DNA from: DASSNR01 sp036278935
GTDB lineage: Bacteria; Gemmatimonadota; Gemmatimonadetes; Gemmatimonadales; Gemmatimonadaceae
Reading direction: 5' to 3'
NCBI GenBank assembly: GCA_036278935.1
Contig: DASUKA010000163.1
Span: forward strand, 1 to 25,042
DNA: 25,042 nt
Positions 1-7,044 of this stretch are shown here, in pieces (position 1 is the stretch's first letter; every line of letters starts with the position of its first letter). A program made the position numbers and the translations under genes. The notes beneath the pieces are model-generated. The model was not told the DNA's origin and ran no database searches. It saw nothing but the letters and a program-made list of their open reading frames with translations.

Positions 1-1
1 C

Positions 2-1009
2 AACAGCAGCGCGCGCGTGCACGACTTTGCCCGCCAGCTCCTGGCGCGGCTCGCGGGCCAGCGCGATGTCCTATCGGTGGCGCTCACCAGCGATTTCCCG
101 CTCAACGACGCGCAGCCCTCGGCACAGCCGTTCGAGATTCAGGGGCAGGCGGTGCCTGACGGCCAGCCCGCACCCCGATCCGACGTCACGATCGTCACGC
201 CCGACTACTTCGCGACGCTCGGCATTCCGCTGCTCCGCGGGCGCGTGTTCACATCGGCCGATCGGGACACGGCCAACGTGCCCGTGGTGATCGCGCATCG
301 GCTGGCGACCACGTACTGGCAGGGTCGCAATCCACTGGGGTCGCGCATCAGCTTCGACCACGGAGCGCACTGGGGAACGGTCGTCGGCGTCGTGGGCGAC
401 GTGCGCCAGAACGCGCTCTCGGAGGACATCACCGACGAGGTGTACGCGCCGTTCGCTGTTGCGACAGTGAGCGACATCCGCGTGCTCGTTCGCGCCGCGC
501 ACGATCCGCACGCGCTGGCGCCGGTCATCCGGGCCGCAGTACACGAGCTGGACGACAAGCAGCCCGTCGTCTCGGTGCAGACGCTGGACGAGCTACGCGG
601 GCTGCGGCTCACCGAGCCCCGCGTCACGACCGCACTGCTCGTCGCGTTCGCCGTGATCGCGCTGATCATCACGGCCGGCGGGCTGGCCGGGGTGATCGGG
701 TATGTGGTGAATCAGCGCGTTCCCGAAATCGGTATCAGGCTCGCGCTGGGCGCCGTGCCCGCGCGCGTGCTCTGGCTCGTCGTACGCGAGGGGCTCGTGA
801 CCGTGGTGGTGGGACTGGGCGTCGGCCTCGTGGCCGCGCTGGCCGGCATGCCGCTCATGGCGCGGCTGCTCTACGCTACCACACCCACCGATGCCGTGAC
901 CTACGGCGCGGTGGCCGCACTGCTGCTGGCCTGCGCGGCGATGGCGTGCTGGCTCCCCGCGCGGCGGGCCCTGCGCGTGGACCCGGCGCGGGTATTGCGC
1001 GCGCAGTAA
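2..1009 (+). CDS. ADOP/MacB-like ABC transporter permease, C-terminal part (5' end outside window)
   Basis: The reading frame is open from the first bases of the window, so this is the 3' part of a longer gene. The visible ~335 residues match the second half of an ADOP-type permease: a MacB_PCD-like extracytoplasmic region (TPDYFATLGIPLLRGR, then VVGVVGDVRQNALSED) followed by an FtsX domain with three membrane segments. The signature VPEIGIRLALGA sits between the first and second FtsX helices. The protein ends LRVDPARVLRAQ, the usual ADOP tail. Family knowledge: such permeases resemble MacB and FtsX but carry no ATPase, and their substrates are mostly unknown. Whether a PadR gene precedes it cannot be seen. 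The family call is firm; the function is not. Confidence 0.85.
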   Translation, partial: NSSARVHDFARQLLARLAGQRDVLSVALTSDFPLNDAQPSAQPFEIQGQAVPDGQPAPRSDVTIVTPDYFATLGIPLLRGRVFTSADRDTANVPVVIAHRLATTYWQGRNPLGSRISFDHGAHWGTVVGVVGDVRQNALSEDITDEVYAPFAVATVSDIRVLVRAAHDPHALAPVIRAAVHELDDKQPVVSVQTLDELRGLRLTEPRVTTALLVAFAVIALIITAGGLAGVIGYVVNQRVPEIGIRLALGAVPARVLWLVVREGLVTVVVGLGVGLVAALAGMPLMARLLYATTPTDAVTYGAVAALLLACAAMACWLPARRALRVDPARVLRAQ

Positions 1010-1014
1010 AGGTG

Positions 1015-1050
1015 GAGCTGGGGTCCCCGGGGCAGGCAGTTCCCCGGCTC
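1015..1050 (+). terminator. Possible hairpin after the first permease gene
   Basis: Bases 1015-1023 (GAGCTGGGG) pair with 1042-1050 (CCCCGGCTC), a 9-bp stem with one G-T wobble and an 18-base loop, starting six bases after the stop codon at 1007-1009. No T-run follows, so it would be an atypical terminator. GC-rich sequence produces such stems by chance fairly often. Confidence 0.3.
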
Positions 1051-1071
1051 CCCCGCGCGCAAAATCCATAA

Positions 1072-1818
1072 ATGGTGTATATTACAAACAGTCCATGTGA
1101 CGGCGGACGCATATGCTCCGTCTATCATGTGGAAGTTCTGACCTTTTTACCAGATCGCCGTTTGTCTCAACCGTCACACGATTCACCGTACCGCGACGCT
1201 CCTTCTCACGCGGCACCGTCGCCCGCCGCACCATCGCAGAGTCCCGCCCGTACCGCCTCCCATGCCTCGCATGGGCGCCGCTCCCGCTCAGCGCGGGATG
1301 CGACCAGGCAGCCGCGTGACACCGCAGCTTCCACGAAGGCCGCTCCGGCCGCCAAGCAGCCCGCGCCCCGTTCGCGCCGCCGATCGGCGCGCCGGTCCCG
1401 TTCCGGCGGCTCAGCGTACGCTACCGCGCGACTGACCTCGCACCCCACCAGCCGCGCCGCCTACGTGGAGACGCGAAGTTGGCTGCTGGAGCAGCACGGT
1501 CCAGTGTGCGCCTACTGCGGCCGGACTTTCACCGCGTCCGCCATGACGCTGGATCACGTGGCGCCCAGGCGCGGGCGCACCGCCTACGACCGGCGGGACA
1601 ACCTGGTGCTCGCCTGCCCGGGGTGCAACGCCGCCAAGCGCGACCTGGCACCCATCGCCTTTTTGCTAGCCCGCCGCAGTCGTGCCACCCACCTGCTGCG
1701 CTACGGCGCGCATCTGAGCCCGATGCTCGTGGAGCTCGCCCAGTCGCTGGCGCCGGCAGAGGACGTGGTGATGGCAGGCGTCGGCGCCTGCGACGACGAC
1801 TCGCCCTACCGCGACTGA
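1072..1818 (+). CDS. HNH endonuclease with basic, low-complexity N-terminal extension
   Basis: The C-terminal ~115 residues hold a complete HNH fold. CAYC (C146, C149) and CPGC (C182, C185) form the usual zinc-binding knuckles. DH (D161, H162) supplies the first catalytic histidine, and N186 and K189 follow in CNAAK. HNH proteins of this layout cut or nick DNA; the substrate here is unknown. Residues ~35-125 are rich in Ser, Ala, Pro and Arg, and look disordered and DNA-binding (PRSRRRSARRSRSGG). The start is uncertain: ATG 1072 is the first in frame, but a TATATT hexamer at 1078-1083 lies just inside it, so GTG 1129 or TTG 1162 are alternatives, and a core-only product could begin near residue 130. 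Codon use in the basic region favours G or C in third position, which supports coding. No restriction or phage partner lies nearby. Confidence 0.75.
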   Translation: MVYITNSPCDGGRICSVYHVEVLTFLPDRRLSQPSHDSPYRDAPSHAAPSPAAPSQSPARTASHASHGRRSRSARDATRQPRDTAASTKAAPAAKQPAPRSRRRSARRSRSGGSAYATARLTSHPTSRAAYVETRSWLLEQHGPVCAYCGRTFTASAMTLDHVAPRRGRTAYDRRDNLVLACPGCNAAKRDLAPIAFLLARRSRATHLLRYGAHLSPMLVELAQSLAPAEDVVMAGVGACDDDSPYRD

Positions 1819-1857
1819 GCAGGGCTCGACGGCACGTCCATTGGCCCGGTCGATGTG

Positions 1858-1886
1858 GTTGATGTATCAACAAACGTTGATATATT
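1858..1886 (+). promoter_or_regulatory. ArsR-type operator overlapping the arsR promoter
   Basis: Bases 1865-1882 form a palindrome with perfect 7-base arms, TATCAAC and GTTGATA, around AAAC. A third half-site GTTGAT at 1858-1863 makes a second overlapping palindrome with 1866-1871. ATCAA/TTGAT arms are typical of ArsR-SmtB operators. A plausible -35 (TTGATG, 1859-1864) and -10 (TATATT, 1881-1886) with a 16-base spacer enclose the palindrome, so bound repressor would block polymerase. The inferred transcription start falls at or next to the ATG at 1893, and no Shine-Dalgarno sequence is visible, so the mRNA may be leaderless. Confidence 0.7.
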
Positions 1887-1892
1887 TCAGCC

Positions 1893-2228
1893 ATGGCCAC
1901 CACGCTCGATCTCGCGCGCTCCGCGCAACTCTTCCACGCCCTCTCCGATGAGACGCGGCTCGCCATCCTCGAGATGCTCCGGGATGGCGAGCGCTGCGTC
2001 TGTGAGCTGCAGGACGCACTGGATGCCGCGCAGTCCCGCCTCTCGTTCCACCTCCGCGTGCTCAAGGAGGCGGGGCTCGTGGAGGACCGCCGCGAAGGGC
2101 GCTGGTCGTACTATCGAATCACCCCTGAGGCGCTGCGGGACGTGCATGATCTCGCGGTCGCCCTGCAACCGCGCCGGACGCATGCCGCAGCGCAGCGGTC
2201 CGCGCACTCCGGAGGATGTTGCCCATGA
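1893..2228 (+). CDS. arsR: ArsR-family arsenic-responsive repressor
   Basis: This 111-residue protein is a winged-helix ArsR/SmtB repressor, of usual length. The core reads HALSDETRLAILEMLRDGERCVCELQDAL, followed by a recognition helix region (QSRLSFHLRVLKEAGLV) and a wing (RREGRWSYYRI). The Cys-x-Cys pair in RCVCEL (C35, C37) corresponds to the trivalent-arsenic site of E. coli-type ArsR. A second cysteine pair, C109-C110, lies at the extreme C-terminus (GGCCP) and could add thiolate ligands. The gene follows its own operator at 1858-1882 and overlaps the next gene by ATGA, so it should autoregulate a bicistronic arsR-arsM unit. The arsenic specificity is inferred from the CxC motif together with the arsM neighbour, and both agree. 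Confidence 0.9.
   Translation: MATTLDLARSAQLFHALSDETRLAILEMLRDGERCVCELQDALDAAQSRLSFHLRVLKEAGLVEDRREGRWSYYRITPEALRDVHDLAVALQPRRTHAAAQRSAHSGGCCP
2211..2228 (+). promoter_or_regulatory. Shine-Dalgarno and ATGA overlap that set the arsM start
   Basis: GGAGG at 2211-2215 lies nine bases before the ATG at 2225. That ATG shares bases with the arsR stop codon TGA (2226-2228). The earlier in-frame ATG at 2216 abuts the GGAGG with no spacing and cannot be served by it, so 2225 is the preferred start. The overlap suggests translational coupling of arsR and arsM. Confidence 0.75.
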
Positions 2229-3094
2229 ACGGCGAAGAGCGGGAGATGGTCGCGCCGAAGACCGACCAACTGGCTGCAACGGTACGCGAGAAGTACGGCC
2301 AGGCCGCGCGTCGCGTCCTGAGCGGCGAGGGCGCGCCCGCCGACTGTTGCTCGACCACCGGCTGCTGCTCCAGCGGTGATGGCTCCTCGTGCGACCCCAT
2401 CACCTCCAATCTCTACGTGACCGGGGAAACAGATCAGCTTCCCGAGGCCGCTGTCCTCGCCTCCCTCGGCTGCGGTAACCCCACCGCGCTCGCCGAGTTG
2501 CGCGAGGGCGACGTGGTGCTCGATCTCGGCTCCGGCGGCGGGATCGATGTGCTGCTCTCGGCACGGCGCGTAGGCGCCAGCGGCAAGGCGTACGGTCTGG
2601 ACATGACCGACGAGATGCTCGAGCTCGCGCGCCGCAACGCCGCCGAGGCGGGCGTCACGAACGTCGAGTTCCTGAAGGGAGCGATCGAGGCGATTCCGCT
2701 GCCGGATGCATCGGTGGATGTGATCATCTCCAACTGCGTGATCAATCTGTCGGGAGACAAGCGGCGCGTGCTGCGCGAGGCGTTCCGCGTGCTCAAACCC
2801 GGTGGGCGATTCGCCGTGTCCGACGTGGTGGTGCAGGGGGAGCTGCCGAGCGACGTGAAGCGGAGTATGGAGCTCTGGATCGGGTGCGTGGCCGGCGCGC
2901 TGCAGGACACGGAATTTCTCGCGCTGCTGCACGACGCGGGCTTCGAGAGCGGGAGCATCGAGATGACGCGGACGTACGACGCCGAGGATGCGCGCGCCTT
3001 TCTCGCGAATGCGGGGCTCGACGCCGACCGTGCCGCCGCGGAGGTCGCGGGCAAGGTCGGCGCGGCGTTCATTCGGGCGAACAAGCCTGCCTGA
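2225..3094 (+). CDS. arsM: Arsenite S-adenosylmethionine methyltransferase
   Basis: A 289-residue class I methyltransferase that methylates trivalent arsenic using S-adenosylmethionine in the cytoplasm, giving methylated and volatile arsenicals. The SAM-binding motif DLGSGGG is at residues 100-106. Cysteines C83 (LGCGNP), C171 (SNCVINLS) and C221 (GCVAGAL) match the three conserved arsenic-binding cysteines of ArsM. The N-terminus carries an additional cysteine cluster, C41, C42, C47, C48 and C56, which looks like a metal(loid)-binding tail. The RVLKPGGRFAVSDVV stretch is the usual methyltransferase core strand. It is translationally coupled to arsR and should be induced by arsenite. No arsenite efflux pump or arsenate reductase lies in the window, so methylation seems to be the sole output of this operon. 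Confidence 0.93.
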   Translation: MNGEEREMVAPKTDQLAATVREKYGQAARRVLSGEGAPADCCSTTGCCSSGDGSSCDPITSNLYVTGETDQLPEAAVLASLGCGNPTALAELREGDVVLDLGSGGGIDVLLSARRVGASGKAYGLDMTDEMLELARRNAAEAGVTNVEFLKGAIEAIPLPDASVDVIISNCVINLSGDKRRVLREAFRVLKPGGRFAVSDVVVQGELPSDVKRSMELWIGCVAGALQDTEFLALLHDAGFESGSIEMTRTYDAEDARAFLANAGLDADRAAAEVAGKVGAAFIRANKPA

Positions 3095-3097
3095 GCA

Positions 3098-3112
3098 CGC
3101 CCCGCCGGGGCG
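3098..3112. terminator. Short hairpin between convergent arsM and flotillin genes
   Basis: CGCCCC (3098-3103) pairs with GGGGCG (3107-3112) over a GCC loop. The hairpin fills nearly all of the 18 bases between the arsM stop (3092-3094) and the flotillin stop codon on the other strand (3113-3115). Its symmetry would let it serve both directions. Neither side has a T-run, so its strength is unknown. Confidence 0.45.
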
Positions 3113-4825
3113 CTACTTGGCGCCCTTGCGGGGCGACGTCTCCACGTCGGCTACCGGCGACGGGACCGACGGCGACCCGGCCGCCGCCTCGCCAACCGTG
3201 CTTGCCGGCGTCTTGACGCCAGCCGGCACTGCCGCGGCGCCGTCCGTCACAGCCGTCGCCCCGTCCGACACCATGCTGCCGAGGTACGCCGGCAGCTCCA
3301 CGCCGGTGATGTCCTTGAGCAGGCTCATCGTGGGTGGGAGCGCCGTCGCCATGTTGCGCACGAAGCCCGGCACGCCGCCCTCCCCGGTGCCGCTGTCCCA
3401 CACCACGACTTTGTCGATCTTGATCCCGCTGATGGCATCGGACGCGGTCTTCGCGATGTCCTTGATCTGATCCGCCATGAGGAGCGCGAACGCCTGTTGC
3501 GCGCCGCCCGCCCTGCTCACCAGCTCGCCCAGCGCTTCGGCGCGCTTGGAGAGCACGTCGTACTGCCCCTGTGCCTGCGCGGCGAGCTTGACGCGCGTCG
3601 CCTCGCCCTCCGCCGCCGCCGCGAGCTTCACCTGCTCGGCAGCCGCTTCCGCCTCCACGATCTTGCGCGCCTTGTCCGCCCTGGCCGGGGCCTCCAGCTC
3701 GGCGCGGCGCTCCGCTTCCACGCGCTCGGCGTTCGCCAGCGCGGCGCGGGCCATCGCCTTGTTCTGCGCTTCCTGCACGTAGGCATCCGCTTCGCGCTTG
3801 CGCGTTTCCGCGGTCTGGAACGCCTCGGCTTGCTTGACCGCGAGCTGTGACTGTGTGATCGCGATCTGCGCCTGCGCCTCGGCCTCGCCGGCGATGGCCT
3901 TCGCGTCCGCCTGCGCGACGGCGATACGCTTCTGCTGCTCCGCGTTCTTCACCGCGGCCTCGCGCTCGAACGCGGCCGTCTGCTCACCCACCTGCTGCTG
4001 CTTCTGCAGCTCGGCGATCCGCACCGCCTTCTCGCGTGCCGCGTCGGCGAGCCCGATCTCGCGATCCTTCTCCGCGTTGGCCACCTGCACCGCCTTCTCG
4101 CGCGTTGCTTCGGCCACGCGCACCTCGCCCATCTTCTCCTGGTCGGCCACGTCGCCACGCGCCTGCTGCACCGCCTGCGAGGCGGCCTTCTTCCCGATCG
4201 CCTCGATGTAGCCGGAGTCGTCGGTGAGGTCGGTGATGTTCACGTTGATGAGCACCAGGCCGATCTTCTTGAGCTCCGGCATGAGGTGCGTCTGGATTCG
4301 CGTGAGCAGCGCGTCCCGGTCGCTGTTGATCTCCTGGATTTTCATGGAGGCGATGATCTGCCGGAGCTGGCCGAAGATGATGTCCTGCGCCTGCCGCTTG
4401 ATCTGCTGCGCGTCGCCGGCCAGGGAGAGCAGGCGCGCGGCGGCGTTCTGCTGCGTCTCCGGATCCTGGCCGATGGCGACGGTAAAGACTGACGGCACGG
4501 CGACGCGGATGTTCTCCGCGGAGAGCGCGTCCTTGAGTGGGATGTCCACCTGGATCGGCGTGAGATCCATGTACGCGTACTCCTGGATCACCGGCCACAC
4601 GAAGGCGCCGCCGCCGGAGATGACACGCGCCGCGTCGCCGCCGCTCACCTTCCCGGAGATCACGAGCACCTTGTTCGCGGGGCAGCGCCGGTAACGCGAG
4701 ACGAAGAAAAAGAACAGCCCCACGAGGATGACGAGGATGAGCACGCCGCCAATCCCCGCGAAACCGATGGAACCGAGGATGGAGGACGGCGACTGCACGG
4801 CGGCGAGCGCGAGAAGTTGCGGCAT
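3113..4825 (-). CDS. Flotillin-family (SPFH/band 7) membrane scaffold protein
   Basis: This 570-residue protein has one N-terminal membrane segment (about residues 22-43, GGVLILVILVGLFFFFV). An SPFH domain follows (about 45-215, VLVISGKVSGGDAARVISGGGAFVWPVIQ). Then comes a long Ala/Glu/Lys/Gln-rich coiled coil (about 215-440) with repeated REKAVQVANAEKD-like units, and a flotillin C-terminus. Flotillins oligomerise into scaffolds of bacterial membrane microdomains. The length is close to YqiK/FloT (about 510-550), with an extra Ala/Pro/Ser-rich tail of about 60 residues. The ATG lies two bases after the stop of the NfeD-like gene (TGA, cc, ATG), so the two are cotranscribed; NfeD-flotillin pairing is well known. 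The subtype (FloT or YqiK) is not resolved. Confidence 0.92.
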   Translation of the reverse strand: MPQLLALAAVQSPSSILGSIGFAGIGGVLILVILVGLFFFFVSRYRRCPANKVLVISGKVSGGDAARVISGGGAFVWPVIQEYAYMDLTPIQVDIPLKDALSAENIRVAVPSVFTVAIGQDPETQQNAAARLLSLAGDAQQIKRQAQDIIFGQLRQIIASMKIQEINSDRDALLTRIQTHLMPELKKIGLVLINVNITDLTDDSGYIEAIGKKAASQAVQQARGDVADQEKMGEVRVAEATREKAVQVANAEKDREIGLADAAREKAVRIAELQKQQQVGEQTAAFEREAAVKNAEQQKRIAVAQADAKAIAGEAEAQAQIAITQSQLAVKQAEAFQTAETRKREADAYVQEAQNKAMARAALANAERVEAERRAELEAPARADKARKIVEAEAAAEQVKLAAAAEGEATRVKLAAQAQGQYDVLSKRAEALGELVSRAGGAQQAFALLMADQIKDIAKTASDAISGIKIDKVVVWDSGTGEGGVPGFVRNMATALPPTMSLLKDITGVELPAYLGSMVSDGATAVTDGAAAVPAGVKTPASTVGEAAAGSPSVPSPVADVETSPRKGAK

Positions 4826-4827
4826 GG

Positions 4828-5454
4828 TCAGAGATCCTCTGGCAGGGGGTTCGGGGTGGGCACGACTTCGAGCACGTTGTCATCGCGCACGTCCACGATG
4901 GTCACGGCCGTGCCGGTTGGGAGTGCCTCGCCGCGGGTGACGGCATCGTACTCTACCGTGCGATCTTGCAGAGCGAACATGATCTTGCCGGGACCGGCTT
5001 CGGCGCCTGGAATCGGGATGTACACGGTACCGCCGGAGCCGATGGCGTTCATCAACCGCAGCGAGCCGTCGCTCTGGAGTTTGAGCAGCGAGCGCATGGC
5101 GTAGGCGACGAGTGCCATCGCAAGCACGCCCGGCACCACGGCCGCGGGGAGCGCAAGGAGCGATGGCCAGCCGGCGTGGAGGGCCGCCAGACCCGTCAGG
5201 CCGAAGAACGCGAGCCCCGCGCTCAGCGCGCGGATGCTGAACAGATTGAGCCCGGCGCGGACAGGGGCGTCGTGCGCGGCGGCTTCACTCTCTGCGGACG
5301 GGATCTCGTGCGCCGCACCCGCGTGGCTCAGCTCCAGGTGGGCCGGTTCGGCGCTCGCCAGCTCGTGGTCGCCAAGGCCGAACAGGCCGAGTGCGAACTG
5401 AAGAAGCGCGGCGCCGCCGCCGACAATGGCGCAGACGAGGAAGAAGCTGCCCAT
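4828..5454 (-). CDS. NfeD-like membrane protein, flotillin partner
   Basis: I place the start at ATG 5454-5452, giving 208 residues that begin MGSFFLVCAIVGGGAALLQ, a hydrophobic first segment. The frame stays open upstream to 5592, but those 46 residues are polar and arginine-rich and do not look like this family. Two further hydrophobic stretches (about residues 73-90 and 95-115) are followed by a C-terminal beta-rich region (about 125-200, GGTVYIPIPGAEAGPGKIMFALQ to VTIVDVRDDNVLEV) that fits the OB-fold of NfeD/YqiJ proteins. These proteins sit beside flotillin genes and probably act with them in membrane microdomains. No serine-protease ClpP-like domain is present, so it is the short form. 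No clear Shine-Dalgarno sequence precedes the chosen ATG. Confidence 0.8.
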   Translation of the reverse strand: MGSFFLVCAIVGGGAALLQFALGLFGLGDHELASAEPAHLELSHAGAAHEIPSAESEAAAHDAPVRAGLNLFSIRALSAGLAFFGLTGLAALHAGWPSLLALPAAVVPGVLAMALVAYAMRSLLKLQSDGSLRLMNAIGSGGTVYIPIPGAEAGPGKIMFALQDRTVEYDAVTRGEALPTGTAVTIVDVRDDNVLEVVPTPNPLPEDL

Positions 5455-5653
5455 GAGGGAAACCCGGGAAGGAACGACCGCGTACGGGAGCACCGGAGGA
5501 CGCCGCCGGATGAGGGCGACCGAGCCGCGCTGCCCGCCGTCGCAGAGGGTGGCCGGCTGCTTATGATACTCGAACGGCGCGCCCGGCGCCACGCGCGTGT
5601 GTTGCCGGCCGGCGCATACATCGGGCGCGAACAGTCACCCGGAACGATGAGCA

Positions 5654-6901
5654 ATGCCACTGCGCGATCGCTTGTCCTTGAGCGTCGGGTTCGACGCGCT
5701 TCGCTCCAACCCGCTGCGCACCATCCTCTCGACGCTTGGTGTCATCATGGGGGTGGGCGCCATGGTCGCGGTGCTCGCCATCGGCGACGGTGTGGAGCTC
5801 ATGGCCCGGCAGCAGATCAGGACCACGACCGGCGTTCTCGCCATCAGTCTCGCGCCGCAAACGACGCAGCGCCTCGACGGAATCCGCGTCCGCCGCGCCG
5901 ACGTGGTGGCCTTCGGGATGGCGGAGCTTGGCGCGGTGCAGGCGGCGACGCCGCATGCGCGTTCGGCCGCGCTCGTGCGGGTCGGAGCGGTGGTGATGCG
6001 ACGCGACTCGACTGCGGCGCGCCATGGTGTGATCGTCACCGCCGGCTCGCCGTCGATCTTCGCCGTGCGCGCGCTCACGCTCGGGCAAGGCGCGCCATTC
6101 ACCAGCAGCGACGTGGCGGACAAACGCGCGACGGCCGTGTTGAGCGACAGTGCGGCGCGCGCGCTGACCGGCGGCGCAGATGCGGCGCAGCTCGTGGGCA
6201 CAACCATCCTGCTGGGCGGCCGCCCATTCACGGTGGCAGCTGTGCTCGGTGAGCGGAGCGGGGAGCGCGCGGAGGTTTTCATTCCGTTCGGGACCGGTGA
6301 GGGCGTGATGGATAGCGAGGGCGCGAGTGCGGCGCCCGCGAGGATGATCGTGGTTGCCGGCGCCGTGGAGGACGTGGCGCCGATGCGCCGGGAGATCGAG
6401 GCCTGGCTCGGCCACCGCTACGGCGCCCGGTGGGCGACTCGCGTCGAACTCCAGTCGCAAGCGGTGCGCGTGCGGCAGATCTCGAAAGGGCTGCTCATCT
6501 ACAAGCTGCTCATGGGATCCATTACCGGAGTGGCGCTGCTGGTGGGCGGCGTCGGAATCATGAACGTGCTGCTGGCATCGGTCACGGAGCGCACGCACGA
6601 GATCGGGATCCGGAAGGCGGTCGGGGCGCGGGGGCGGGATATTCTGGCGCAGTTCCTGGCGGAGTCGGTGGCCGTTACGGGGAGCGGGGCGGCGTTGGGG
6701 GTGCTCCTCGGGTTCGCGATCGCATTCATCGCGGCGCTCATCATGCGCGTGGAGACGCATGCGCCAGTGCACGCGGCGGTCACGCTCGGCACGATCCTGT
6801 TCGCCGTCGGGACGTCGGTGGTGGTGGGGGTGGTGTTCGGGCTGTATCCGGCGCTCCGGGCCTCGCGGCTCTCGCCGATCGACGCGATCCGGCACGAGTG
6901 A
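5654..6901 (+). CDS. MacB-like ABC transporter permease (single-unit, FtsX family)
   Basis: This 415-residue protein has the layout of one MacB/LolC-type permease. A first membrane helix at about 20-44 (RTILSTLGVIMGVGAMVAVLAIGDG) is followed by a large extracytoplasmic MacB_PCD domain (about 45-280) and three C-terminal helices (about 286-308, 335-362 and 377-397). The FtsX signature TERTHEIGIRKAVGA follows the second helix, and the tail is SRLSPIDAIRHE. Family knowledge: such permeases couple ATP hydrolysis by a separate ATPase to mechanical work across the envelope. No matching LolD/MacB-type ATPase or membrane-fusion protein is next to it, so its partner must be encoded elsewhere. It is divergent from the NfeD-flotillin pair with about 200 bases between. 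The next gene, a PadR regulator, has its own promoter. Confidence 0.88.
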   Translation: MPLRDRLSLSVGFDALRSNPLRTILSTLGVIMGVGAMVAVLAIGDGVELMARQQIRTTTGVLAISLAPQTTQRLDGIRVRRADVVAFGMAELGAVQAATPHARSAALVRVGAVVMRRDSTAARHGVIVTAGSPSIFAVRALTLGQGAPFTSSDVADKRATAVLSDSAARALTGGADAAQLVGTTILLGGRPFTVAAVLGERSGERAEVFIPFGTGEGVMDSEGASAAPARMIVVAGAVEDVAPMRREIEAWLGHRYGARWATRVELQSQAVRVRQISKGLLIYKLLMGSITGVALLVGGVGIMNVLLASVTERTHEIGIRKAVGARGRDILAQFLAESVAVTGSGAALGVLLGFAIAFIAALIMRVETHAPVHAAVTLGTILFAVGTSVVVGVVFGLYPALRASRLSPIDAIRHE

Positions 6902-6989
6902 GGGTTGGGCCAAGGCGGCCGCCGGCTTCCCACGGGCGAAGGGTGGCGACGCGTGGCTCGTGTGCCGCCGGCACGGCGTGCGTCTTCCC

Positions 6990-7040
6990 TTGACAATCGA
7001 AAGAAGCCACCGCATTATCCTTTCGACTATCGAAAGGAGA
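6990..7040 (+). promoter_or_regulatory. padR promoter, palindromic operator and ribosome binding site
   Basis: A near-consensus promoter is visible: -35 TTGACA (6990-6995), 17-base spacer, -10 CATTAT (7013-7018). Directly after the -10 lies a perfect palindrome, CCTTTCGA-CTA-TCGAAAGG (7019-7037). A third TCGAAAG half-site sits in the spacer at 6997-7003. The right arm overlaps the Shine-Dalgarno AAGGAGA (7034-7040), four bases before the GTG start. Protein bound here would cover both the transcription start and the future ribosome site, as expected for an autorepressing PadR. Confidence 0.8.
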
Positions 7041-7044
7041 CTGC

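Noticed and set aside
1183..1815. Repeated DSPYRD motif near residue 38 and again at the C-terminus of the HNH protein
   Set aside because: The underlying DNA differs at several positions and the flanks are unrelated, so a short chance repeat is more likely than a duplicated terminus or attachment site.
3600..4160. Internal near-repeats in the flotillin gene (recurring CCTTCTCGCG and similar)
   Set aside because: They reflect the repeated REKAV-type units of the coiled coil, not a mobile or tandem DNA repeat.
4966..6252. Plus-strand open frame of 428 codons across the NfeD gene and the start of the MacB-like permease
   Set aside because: It overlaps two recognisable genes in other frames and has a low-complexity, arginine-rich translation.
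5561..7015. Minus-strand open frame of 484 codons opposite the MacB-like permease
   Set aside because: Its residues are dominated by Arg, His and Pro; the opposite strand encodes a permease with helices and signature motifs.
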